This document shows, in pieces, positions 52,501 to 62,820 of a DNA stretch of 64,000 bases; the stretch's first letter is position 1, and each line of letters starts with the position of its first letter. A program made the translations under genes and the position numbers. The notes beneath the pieces were generated by a model. That model was not told the origin of the DNA. It was given only the letters and a program-made list of their open reading frames with translations, and ran no database searches. Source of the stretch: Bugula neritina (lineage: Eukaryota > Bryozoa > Gymnolaemata > Cheilostomatida > Bugulidae); NCBI GenBank assembly GCA_964035545.1, contig OZ037766.1, positions 8,255,722-8,319,721 on the forward strand, given 5' to 3'.

Positions 52501-54093
52501 CTTTATTCAACAGGGAAAACTTAACTTGTACAAATTCTTCCTCATTTTCTTTGGTTGCTTTCTGGCATTGTTGATATTAGCCGGTGTGGTTTGGAAAGCT
52601 AGAGCTCGATATGCCATAACTGAGCGTAGAAATGTGAGTGTCAATCTACTGCTTGTTCTAGCAGGTCTATTAGCATAGCTACTTGCACTGTTTGCCATTT
52701 TCGCCAAATATGGTAAAATGTAAAAAGCTTATCAGCATATGATTTTTCATCATTTATCTTTTCACATGGATAATTAGTAGCTATAATGTGTTGTCATTGA
52801 AATGATATGAAATGTTTTACATAGTACTTGTTGGTACAAAATAATAATCTTGTGAGTTGAAAAGCAGACATTTATTATTGGCAGAGCTTATTATAAATGA
52901 TTACGCTATGATCATTGCATAACTTGCAACTTTCAGTTATATTGACAAATAATTATATTAATAAAACTACAATATATAGCAACAATAAACTTTGTAATTT
53001 GTTAGACATTATATATTCATATATGTGTATATATATCAGGCTGTATTGTTCAGTTTACAGAAGTAAATATGATTATGAAATAACTAAATGTTTGAATCAA
53101 CTGCAGATTTTCAGGAAGTTTATTATCATTTATATTCACTTTACAGCAAGAGAGACAAGAGCGGCAGGCAATGGCTAAACGGCCATTTGCTAGCATTTTA
53201 CTCTTAGCTGAAGATTTGAGCAGGTGTTGCGAGGAGAGTTCTTCTATGCAAGTGAATCACAAACCTCACACGACTCGCCAGTTTTCCTCCACGTCTGAGC
53301 CAATGGCGGTCTTGCAAAGAACTTTTAGTAAAAGAATTAAAAATAGACAAGGCTATTCATCTCGTGCATTGGTTAGTAGAACTACTTAGATTGATCAATA
53401 AATACTTTGAAATTTTGTGAGTTAACTATCAATGTTAGCCTGCCATTACAATTTAATGTATCACAGTTGTGAGGTGTCATATTGTAAGTTCTGACTATTG
53501 GTGTAAGTGTATAGACATGCACTAGTGTATGTGTACACTGTAGATGTATTGGTGTGAGTGCATGTATGTATTAGTGTATTGGTGTATATGTATACATGTA
53601 TTGGTGCTAGGGCAAGTGTAGAAATATACTAGTATTAATGTATTTTTCTTGTAAGTGTATGCACTGCTATAAGCCTAAGTTCTATCCTTTTAGGCACCAT
53701 CTATAGGATTAGAGCCTTTAGCTACTTGTCGAGGTGCTGCCGTATCTAGCATCATATTCAGGTTACCAACTGGAGAGGCAAACATTCCCAATTATGGCTG
53801 TAGTGGGCTGGCTATTGGCTCAACACTCGTGAGCATACGTAAGTTTTGGTTTTGCTTTTTGAACATGCTTATTGTGTTGAGAGACGTTTCTTCACGGGCC
53901 TATAATAAATTACTGCATTCACCACAAAATAAATGAAATTTACCTCCGTTGTAAGATTCTCTTTGAAATTTATTTCAGGGCGTGTTTTTATAACCTCAAA
54001 GCTTCTTTTGTTATAGCTGTTGCCAACACATCCAATCACACAGTATCCAAAGTTAGCTATAAGCAAGGAAAAGTCACTTTCAAATATCCCTGA
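37522..54093 (+). CDS. ATRN: attractin (mahogany) type transmembrane receptor
   Basis: Twenty-five exons in phase give 1219 residues: 37522-37721, 38724-38921, 39688-39795, 40423-40604, 41510-41690, 42014-42116, 43466-43673, 44003-44189, 44716-44873, 45212-45299, 45823-45992, 46843-47024, 47401-47548, 47800-47979, 48612-48695, 49556-49645, 49949-50086, 51058-51151, 51388-51443, 51598-51762, 51970-52124, 52496-52633, 53147-53371, 53694-53838 and 54017-54093. The order is signal peptide, EGF (CENGFCVNETCVC), CUB (TECGWDHLHVFDGSSIYAPL), two EGFs, kelch repeats (about 230-590, YLYGGTTDDS, FIFGGYHSS, YIYGGFNG), PSI-type cysteine clusters (595-820), two laminin-type EGFs (CPACQCNGHSQC), one membrane helix (about 1038-1058) and a cytoplasmic tail. 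The tail carries MAKRPFA at 1080-1086, equivalent to mammalian MASRPFA, which binds the E3 ligase MGRN1. Human attractin has 1429 residues; the C-type lectin domain is absent here. Confidence 0.93.
42530..42940. repeat. foldback repeat in attractin intron 6
   Basis: Two diverged inverted arms face each other: the left arm (about 42530-42660) contains the complement of AATGGCTGACATTATATG, and the right arm (about 42825-42940) has AATGGCTGACATTTGCTG followed by AAAGTGTGTCTA, as in the left arm's complement. CAGTACCACT-type short repeats follow in both. It looks like an old MITE or foldback element; exact ends and target duplication were not resolved. Confidence 0.6.
45335..45615 (+). repeat. 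degenerate CTACCTGT/TTACCTCACTTACT minisatellite
   Basis: Intron 10 of attractin contains repeated blocks of ACTCTACCTGTGTAA (45345-45410) and then two copies of a roughly 29-base unit with TTTACCTCACTTACTAT and TAACTTACCTTG (45525-45600). The copies are imperfect. No coding potential is seen. Confidence 0.6.
47211..47402 (+). repeat. four tandem 48-bp units ending at an attractin splice acceptor
   Basis: Units start at 47211, 47259, 47307 and 47355, each beginning CCAAGCCCTGCTACCTGC and nearly identical. The last unit supplies the acceptor of exon 13: it reads TTACAGCACC where units 1-3 read TTACAATACC. The unit length is a multiple of three, so long reading frames run through the array, but it is intronic in the phase-consistent model. 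Confidence 0.92.
53500..53660 (+). repeat. degenerate GTGTATTGGTGTA-type repeat
   Basis: Intron 23 of attractin has a GT-rich stretch with recurring ATGTATTGGTGT and TATTAGTGTATTGGTG blocks, an imperfect minisatellite. Confidence 0.5.
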
Positions 54094-55036
54094 AAAATTC
54101 TGGGAAGACTTTCTGCCCATCTATAAGTTCTGTGATATGTAAATGCTATTAGCACCGGTCTATTACCTATTTTTCAAGGTTTTTCATACGCAACTCATTG
54201 TTTTCTCAATTATTATTTTAAAGTTGTATTTTTATTTAATTTTGTGCTTCAAATTACTAATATTCAGATGACTCGCCCATCTGAATCTACTTTTAACTAA
54301 GCACTAGGCATAGTTAGCCTTCACTCTTGTAACTTTACATTCCATAACCATTTAGCTGCTTATGCATTGGAACTCCACTATGCAGGCAAACGTTGAAACG
54401 CCATTTTATACTCAGTTTTTACCTTGTAAAGTATTTGATAAATTTGTATGCTGTGGTATATATGCAATATTAATGAAATTATTTAGCATTTTTGTGTGCT
54501 AATAAAAATACATTGCATAAAATTCTGTTTCAACTTTTCTAATGCAATTTATTGTGTAAAATATTGAAATACATCAGCATATAGAATTTAGTGCACGGAT
54601 TAAGTGTAGTATAAATACTGCAATAAAATAGTAAAATGGAATAGTAATAGAAAGTTTCAACATGCAACTAATTTTGACCTTTCACATCTTGAGTTCAAAG
54701 TGCTTCACTTACAGCAAAGCAGCTCTTCAACCAACTTTTTTTTTTATATTAGTACAAATATATACGTGCAAGATCTTTCAGTAATTTTTACAGCTATGTT
54801 TTTCTCAACAACTTGACTAATTAAGATTAAACCAACTTGTGCATAAAATTAAATAACAATGCATATGAAAATAAACAAATAGATAACATGTGAACAGACA
54901 TTATCTATATAATCTTTAACTGTAGGTTAAAGATCTCAAAAAATAAATACTAATTTCAACTTCCTGACAATTAACTGCCCACCAATTGAGATTGGCATAC
55001 ACTGTGTAGCAGTTATCTACCTTTGGTAGACCTTAT
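54094..55036. other. convergent intergenic region
   Basis: About 0.9 kb between the stop codons of attractin (plus) and the acid phosphatase (minus). It includes AATAAA about 400 bases past the attractin stop, a candidate polyadenylation signal. Nothing else is evident. Confidence 0.5.
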
Positions 55037-58000
55037 CTAGACGTTGGTGAATTTATTGATTTGATTTTGGTGACATGTAAAGACTCCAGGTCCATGTCTA
55101 TCAGACTCAATTATTACGCTGTCTACAATTGCTCCATTCTAAAACATCAAGTTCCTTTGTTACTAAATGAGATTTGGTTAAAAGATCAATACAATAAAAT
55201 TCATGAATGATCAATTTTTGTTTTCATGCATATAAAGCTTATTGCACACATCTAAAACGCATGCACCTAATTCTGTTTATGAAAGCAAATTTACCAACAA
55301 TAAATAAATTACCTTATCGTCGCTGATCTGCTGCAGGTACAGATGAGTTGCATTTATTGCTTTCAGCTTAGTATATCCATAATCTAGAACATTCTTAGCC
55401 ACCCATTTGGGTTGTGGCAAGAATGTGTCATGAAGCTCCTGACAGCCCTACATATAGAAAAGATACATCAACATGTATTAGCAGTACAAAGTCTCACCAA
55501 ACACAAGATTCAAATGACTTAATATATATGTTCAGGTATACTAAGTAAATTTTAGACAGTAACAGTAAGCAAGAAATGGCGTCAGTTCAGTTTTAACCTC
55601 CAAAACTGAAACCCACTCACCACATAACTATGTAAGCATACGGACAACATGTATTGTAGCAGATGATTGCAATATAATATGAATATTAACAGTAAATAAT
55701 CATTCTGTGAAATGAATTGTTGGAAAATATCTGTAAGAAATACTCACAGCAGATCCAGTGACAATGTGAACAGGTGCTGCAGGGTTCTTGTAAGGATATG
55801 CCTCGCTACCCTTACATATAGTGTAGTTATACATCGGGTACATTCGCTCATACTCGTGCTCATGAGCCCAGATCTCTAAATCCACTCCTTGCTCGTAAAA
55901 CAGCTGTTCCAGAGCAACCCTCACCTAAGACATAGCATGTGCTCACAATGATCCAAAGACAGTATCTTTTGGCATAACGATTCTAACATTACTCAACATT
56001 AAATATAAGTAATAGGCAGTAACTATTCAGAAAACATTTTTTCTTTTAAAATTTTCAGGTATGACAACTTCAATGCAAGGTTGGAAATACAGTGGTTGTC
56101 AATTGTAGAGTTGATGTGACACTTCTTAGAAAATGTAGACTAAACCATCAGAATGATGACTGAGTAGCTCAAACCTAACTAGTTAAAAGTTTTAAACACA
56201 TCTAGTACTCTAACTAGACTGATTGTCAGTGTAACTGCATCATCAAAAACACAAAAAGTCAACTAAACGGTACTTTATTTACCACAGCAAGATATTTTTT
56301 AGTAGAAGCCAACAAACCTTATCTCTGACTAGATCACAATCATCAGTATCCGCTATGGCACAATACATTGGACGGTGACCTAGGACAACAATCCAAGGGT
56401 ATCTTTCTCGGTTTTTAGGCTCATTAGCCTTCTGTGAACATAAAACAAAGATGCTTGTAAGTCATAAGTAGTTGTTTACAGCATTGGCAAATGTAGAGAG
56501 CATAGCTGAACAAAGTAAAACTTCTATATTGATAAGCACAATGTATAATCATATAAGCAACTGATAACTTCAGTATACATATTCATAGTGCAACATTTTC
56601 AGACACTACCAAATTCTGACTAAGCAAGAAAAAGATTGAATACATTTCATTTTTAACGCGAACAATAATAATGTTTGTTTTTCTCAACCTATAGCAGATA
56701 ATAAGCAATTGGCCCGTTTCAAAATTTGTCTATCTATCAAAGTTGTAGCTAATTCTACACTAAGGTTTAACCTCCAAATCTTTCTTAAGCCAGTTATACT
56801 GAGTCTCAATCTGAGCAGTTCCATACTGTGTGTAGTAAAACACTTCTGTACTGATAGACACAAAGTGTATTCTGCCCAAGTTGTAGCTGTAGAATATCCC
56901 CTGGTTGTCTCCTGGCATGCTGAACCTCTGCTTATAGTGACTGAAATTCCTAAAATATACAATACGATATGTAGCTATACAGTCACCCTCCCCCAATCTT
57001 TTCCATGTTGGGTATGCTTGCTAAATCAAGGATCTAATTACATTATTATAAATATACTGCAAAGAGTAAGAAATAAAGTATTACACTTATTATGTCTAAT
57101 TTTCGGAGGAAAAGTTGTCCAAAGGGTCGAAGGTTATAACACATATTTGATAAATATAAAACACAAGCAAATATATATTGTTGAGACAATGCCGCATGAT
57201 TATATTACTTTAATATATTAATATTAATATATTAATATGCCACCATTAGCTATTAACTTACATAGCATTCTCATGATTTCCCACAGTTGCCATGTATGGA
57301 ACATAACCAGCAATAGATTCAATTTGTTGCATAAATGCATCGCCCATGGCACCACCATTCTACAAACCAATTCACAGAATAATTGAACTGTGCATATAAC
57401 CGCCTATTTTTGGATGGGAGGCCTTTATAATCACTTATCCTACTAGACTTATTTATTTTATATGCTATTAAACACAATAGCTAATAGCACATTGGCAGAG
57501 CCTGTTGCTTTCATATCTTTTGAGCTGAAATACATCTTCAAATTAATCCAATTGTTTTTAAACAATCAACACTAAAAATGAGTTTAAAAAATGATTAAAT
57601 GAGCTCAAATTTGAAAGATTAGATTTTAGAGTTTGTACTATGAACTCAGCTAGCTGCCAAAAATTGTTACCAGAAAACCACAACAGAAGATAAGAGATAT
57701 TCCCTACTTGGTAGTTACAAGTCAATCTGTTATGCTCAAAACAAAGATTCTACTAGAAGTTAGGCTGTGACTGAAAAGCAGACATCATCAGTAAGCTATA
57801 CTTATAGAATAAGTTGAAGACAACATGTGTTAGTTAAATGTAGCTTTCATCTATAAAGTCTGAAGAGCATTTAAATTTCCAATATCTGATCACTCAATGC
57901 AAATTTCTTTACAAAATCAGACAAAACAGTCACAAATCAAGCTTCATATTTTGTCAACGAACTGATTAGCTGTGATTTTTTAATATTTTAATTTAGAGCA

Positions 58001-59586
58001 ATTGTAACACGTTTGACTTTTTAAAAAATTGTAAATTTCAGGACCACCTCCACAGATGAATTTCAATTAGAACTCTAACTTCAAAGATATTTAGCACATT
58101 GAGCGCTGGATTAAAAATAACCTAATTTAAAACAATCAATAGGTCACTAGAAATCAAACCATTGAAGCTTTATTACAGCACTTACACTGTCCAAATCATA
58201 TGCAAAGTCGCCAACATGCAAAATCACATCAATAGTTCCTCTAGCTACTTCCTCCTGTAGCCTTGGAATAGACCGCCCGTTCACGCTGCCCATATCCCCA
58301 AAGGCAGCAATCCAAGGAGCCCAAGTTATGTCAGTCCTTCTGTTGGTGAAAAAGAACAAGTCACTCCAGCCTTGATCACTTCCGCAATGATAATCTACAG
58401 CAAAAAATCCACAATGTAACCACAAAAACTACTTATATAACTAAATTTATAAAAAATTGATATGTCTAAACTTATAACAACCATAAACCCATCGTTTATG
58501 TACTTACAGTACTTCATTCCAGGCTTAAGGTCTTGCAAAGTAACCCTGTGTATGTACCATATCCTGTTAGTGTCATTAGCATCAAAGAATTTAGTAACCT
58601 GCCCTTTGACAACGTTAGACAGGTAAGAAGAGCCAAACTCAACCACTGAATCAGTTGAATTATATGTAGTCCATGTCACCACCATCTGCATGTCAGTTTC
58701 TACAAATACATTTGATGACATAACATAGACAAGTAGAAATTTATTTGGTATTTTAATATTGCTCAAGTGTTCCAGTCAACATAAAGAGGCCATTCTCAAT
58801 AAGCATAACAAGTCAGTCACTGTTGATAATCCAATGCCATTACATAGAGAGTGCAGACTTCAGACCCACACCAAGGTAGAAAACAAGATAATTGAGACCA
58901 TGTGATTTGCTGTGGATACCTCACATTTTTGCTACCTTCCTGGGAAAGATACCGAGCTCAAAGTCTCTGTTGATTCAAAAACTCTGTTGATTATGAAATT
59001 ATTGATGCAAAAAATCACCCAAACGTTAAAAAGGTAAATGAAATTATAACAGTGAAACTATAACCCTCAAGGTATCATCTTGAAGAGGAATCCCAATTAT
59101 GTAGATAAAATTACCAAAATGGCGCCGGCACAACTACAAAATGCTTGGAACAAGGTGCCAAGAGCTGTGGAAAAGACACCATATTTTCTTTCAAGAGATG
59201 CTCAACATTTATCGGCCTGTTGTGATTTCAAAGTTAAAATGTGTTTGCTTATGTTTCTTTCCTTGCTTTTTGATGCATAGTTGCATTTAGAAGAAATCAG
59301 GAGAATAAGTACTTTAAGTTGAAAAGCTTGGAGTGCATATATTGTAAAGCTGTGGCCTACTGCTAGAGACAGTGTAACAGCAGAGAAACAGCAAGGCAAG
59401 ATAACATATATAGTTTATGTTTAAAAATGGTATACTTATAGGTATTTACTTGCCCCCATATGAAAGGTGAACGTGCATTGGGTAGACGTAAGCAGGAGCG
59501 CCATAACTCCCTGAAATGAAAAAACCAATTCCAAGAGCCTGAAATAATGTCGCAAATGCTACTCCAGTTAGTCCAAACATCTTCAT
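55037..59586 (-). CDS. ACP7: purple acid phosphatase, ACP7 type
   Basis: Nine minus-strand exons in phase: 59586-59454, 58699-58508, 58394-58186, 57359-57262, 56949-56772, 56431-56318, 55924-55748, 55447-55313 and 55138-55037, giving 445 residues; human ACP7 has 438. An N-terminal hydrophobic segment is probably a signal peptide, followed by HVHLSYGETDMQMVVTWT, the start of the fibronectin-like domain. The dimetal-site motifs occur in order: GDMG, GDFAYD, GNHE, GHRPMYC and AHEHEYER. These ligate the Fe and second metal that hydrolyse phosphate esters. The protein is expected to be secreted or lysosomal. Intron 1 uses a GC donor (GCAAGT) rather than GT, required by both phase and protein alignment. 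The phosphatase is tail-to-tail with attractin and head-to-head with MOSMO. Confidence 0.94.
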
Positions 59587-59950
59587 CTGGATTTTTAGTT
59601 AAATTTTACACCAGCTACTGCAACTCTTACTCTTAGCGCTACCCTGATATTCAACCTGAAATTGAATAGGAAATAAAAGTGCAATGTGATGGTCACTGCG
59701 ATAGCAGGATAATTAATAATAATTAGTATTAAATTCACTGAGCTGGAATATTATTGAGTTCGTTGATTAAATTTAATAGCCGTTTTAATTTTACGACCGC
59801 TTCTTCGAGAGTTCAGGGATCCCGTTCAGTTTTAACCACCAGTACTAAGTTTAGCTCAATAACTGCAAGACAATCACTACCAGTTTTGAATTACATAAAA
59901 TATCATACGATTAACAGAAAATCTATTGCTAACACCTACAGTAACAACTC

Positions 59951-60011
59951 TAAGTTAAAATTTTATCTACTAGTTTAACTAGACTCTAGAGTAGATAAAA
60001 TTTCAACTTAG
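59951..60011. repeat. perfect-like hairpin
   Basis: TAAGTTAAAATTTTATCTAC near 59953 is mirrored as GTAGATAAAATTTCAACTTA near 59991-60010, with one mismatch, around a loop of about 20 bases that includes CTAGACTCTAGAG. It could extrude as a cruciform or be a small MITE remnant. Confidence 0.7.
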
Positions 60012-60539
60012 TAGTTACTAATTACTGTTAGTGTTAGTAGTTGGTAAGTTACTAGTTAGGAATCGCCTAAATTATAAATAACATTATTATTATTAATAAT
60101 AATATAAATATTAGCTATAAAAATAATATCACCTTTTCGAATTTGAACTTTTAAAATTGAATGTTACTCGACAACTAAAAGTTTACTATCAGTATCTGTA
60201 AGACTAAGCAACAGCTATACATTCACAGCAAGGTCAGCTAAACGTGTTTGGCAACTACGTGCGACAATCGCCTTGTCAATGTGATCATCAGCTGGAGTTG
60301 TAAAAATAATAATAAACAATAATAATTATTGCTATTGCCAAGTCTAATTGACGTCCAATAAAACAGCATTACGATTTTTAGACCATGTCGCCAGTCGATT
60401 ACTAGTAGTTAGTTCAGCACGATTTGAAGACAACTCTAAAGTCTAGAGCCGTTATAACGAGCTTGGAGACCACTTGCTCATAAAATCGTTATAATAATAA
60501 TCATCATAGTCATACCGACTCTGGGAGAAGTACAAAAGA

Positions 60540-61110
60540 CAAAAGTAAATTATGATTATCTAATTAGTATTAGTATTATTCTATTGGTATTCACTCTGAG
60601 ACCGAGTACTAAGTGAGTAAGCTAGTCTAGTAAATCGATAATCAAACCAGAACACCAGTAGCCGTAGGCAGTATGAGTATGAGTATCAGTATGACTATCA
60701 CTATGACAATGATTCACTAACAATAACACTGAGCAAGTTTTTCACAACCACAAATTAGTGTGACTATCAGTATCACTATCATTATGATTATGACTATGAG
60801 TGTGAAAGTTGATAAATAAGTATAGCTATGCCTACTGCTAGGGCAGTCACTATCACTATGAGTATGAGTCTCACTATCACTAAAACTCCAGAAGTATGAT
60901 TTAATTTTATGGTTCTCATTATATTTAATTTTATCATCATGCTAATAACTTGAAGTGATATTCATATTAATTATTATCATTATGATGTCGATGATACTGT
61001 AAATCATTATAATTATGATTATTACCATAATCATAATGATGAGAACATGCTAAAGAGTTTGCATATAATACTATTAGTATTAGTATTACTATTACTATTA
61101 GTATATAAAT
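60540..61110. repeat. cryptically simple 6-base periodic region
   Basis: Blocks of TATNAN hexamers occur repeatedly: TATGAGTATGAGTATCAG (about 60671), TATCAGTATCACTATCAT (about 60767), CACTATCACTATGAGTATG (about 60847) and ATTAGTATTAGTATTACT (about 61074). They are interspersed with other AT-rich DNA, and substitutions keep the period. It is not a clean microsatellite. Confidence 0.6.
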
Positions 61111-62170
61111 ATTGTAGTAGTTTCTTGACATTGACTATAAGATTAAGTCTGAGTAATGACTATCAGTACCAGTATCACCACGTCTATTAAGTATGAATTT
61201 ACAATAATGTCCACTAGTCACTATTGGCATTGCATTTACTATGAATAAGTGTAATGATCATCATACTCAATACTGGTAACTATGAATATGGTCATGCCTA
61301 TGGATAACTGAAAATCTGGTAAATATGCAAAGTGCAGTCATGCTCAGAAGTAATAACTCATACTGATAATGAATCGTCCCAATGAATATGATATTCCCTT
61401 ATATTCATATTGATATGATTAATATAATTATGATTATAAAATTGTCATTAAAAACCATGTTACTCAAACTGACATTTGTATTGCTATAGGGCATATGCAT
61501 AGCGATGCTCGTAAGCCATAGCCAATAGGGCTAGGAAATATGATTAATTGATTAAAAAAGAATTCAAAATTAAACTTAATGGTCCAGAAAAAAGTGAAAA
61601 TGTATATGAGAGATCTGTTTTATTATCTGTATTCTCAATGACAATTGCAATATTCAATACTAAAAATGAATACGATCTCAATTATCAATTCAATAATACC
61701 ATTATAATGATGATTGTCATTATGATCTTGATTAATTATTTAATTAGATCTAGTTACCAATAGTAATACTAATAGTAATAATCACTGAACTAGTACTAGA
61801 ACTTACAGGTATTACCTAAAAGTAGAATTTACCTTTGCAAGGCTAGAAGTATTAAGACTGTGATTGAGATAAATTTCCTGGTAAAACGCTAAATTTGGCA
61901 GTATTGCAAATTTTTGCAAAGAATCACTCTAAATGCAGTTTGCATCTGCAGATTTTACTTTCTGAAAAAATACTGGCAATTATGAACATAATATTTAAGG
62001 GTGCGCAAGTTACTCTTTGTAGATGAATATATGTGACTTGTACCACAGCTCCATAGCATTGTATAAAATACTGATTACCTATAATATAATAAAACTGCAT
62101 CTGTTTATGTTGACTAAAATTTTCAAGAGCTAATAATTATAGGCTTCGATTTTTGCAGAGTTCTTTGAAA

Positions 62171-62722
62171 ATGGAACATGCTTTAAGGAGAGTTAGAGCT
62201 GAGCCATGGAATTATGTGGCAGCGGCATTTTATGGTTCAGCAACTATGCTAGCTGTAGTTAGCGTTTCCACTACTCATTGGCTAGTTGCAAAAAATGACG
62301 GAAACATGACTGTTGGTCTACTTTCTACATGTTTAGGTATAAATGGAAGATCTCCAGATCGCATATGTTACTCGCCACAGACAGTTCAACCTGAATGGAT
62401 TATGACTTTTTTGTTCATCGTTATAGGCATTCTTGGACTAACTGTAGCTACAGTTGCTAACATTGTGTCTTTTATTAGATACCCTTATGAAGCCCAAACT
62501 GTTACTAGGTTTGCAGGTCTTGTTGCAATTGTCTTCTTTAATTTGGCACAAATTGTGTTCCCATCAGCTTTTGGACAGGATCAAATAGGAGGTACAGCCT
62601 ACCAATTACCAGCTAACTTCAGTATAGGATTTTCTTACGCGATGTTCTTTGTGTCACATTGGTTTTGTGTGATTTCAGAACTATGTGCTGCAAAAATATG
62701 CCGCCCAAGGTGGCAATTTTAA
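62171..62722 (+). CDS. MOSMO: MOSMO, modulator of Smoothened, claudin-like four-pass protein
   Basis: One uninterrupted coding exon of 183 residues; human MOSMO is about 167. The claudin-like signature is clear: a first membrane helix, then an extracellular loop with HWL, MTVGL, STC and CYSPQT, then EWIMTFLFIVIGILGLTV as helix 2. Helix 3 ends IVFPSAFG, followed by IGGTAYQLPANFSIGFSY, which parallels the human GGQPYKLPNNTVVGSSY. It ends in AAKICRPRW, like human AGKVCLPG. Vertebrate MOSMO works with MEGF8 and the E3 ligase MGRN1 to remove Smoothened from the ciliary membrane. A candidate N-glycosylation site (NMT) lies before the GLL motif. The ATG at 62171 is the first in frame; a splice acceptor just upstream suggests a non-coding 5' exon. 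An AATAAA lies about 90 bases after the stop. Confidence 0.93.
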   Translation: MEHALRRVRAEPWNYVAAAFYGSATMLAVVSVSTTHWLVAKNDGNMTVGLLSTCLGINGRSPDRICYSPQTVQPEWIMTFLFIVIGILGLTVATVANIVSFIRYPYEAQTVTRFAGLVAIVFFNLAQIVFPSAFGQDQIGGTAYQLPANFSIGFSYAMFFVSHWFCVISELCAAKICRPRWQF

Positions 62723-62814
62723 TGTCATGTCAATTTGCTTATTTTATGATTTTTTATTGTCTGTGCATCTTATATATTTTTATATATTGCAATTTTATTT
62801 TTATTATCTATGTA

Positions 62815-62820
62815 CAATAA
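62815..62820 (+). terminator. candidate polyadenylation signal for MOSMO
   Basis: AATAAA lies about 93 bases past the MOSMO stop codon, at a usual distance. No cDNA evidence is available. Confidence 0.5.

Larger units (their letters stand above)
59587..62170. other. head-to-head intergenic region with cryptically simple DNA
   Basis: About 2.6 kb between the start codons of the phosphatase (minus) and MOSMO (plus). It should hold both promoters and possible 5' UTR exons; a TTTTTGCAG acceptor lies just before the MOSMO start. Most of it is AT-rich simple-sequence DNA and hairpins, listed separately. No convincing coding exon is present. Confidence 0.5.

Noticed and set aside
56684-57221. Plus-strand 170-residue reading frame opposite the acid phosphatase
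   Set aside because: It is the antisense shadow of a well-supported phosphatase exon and intron.
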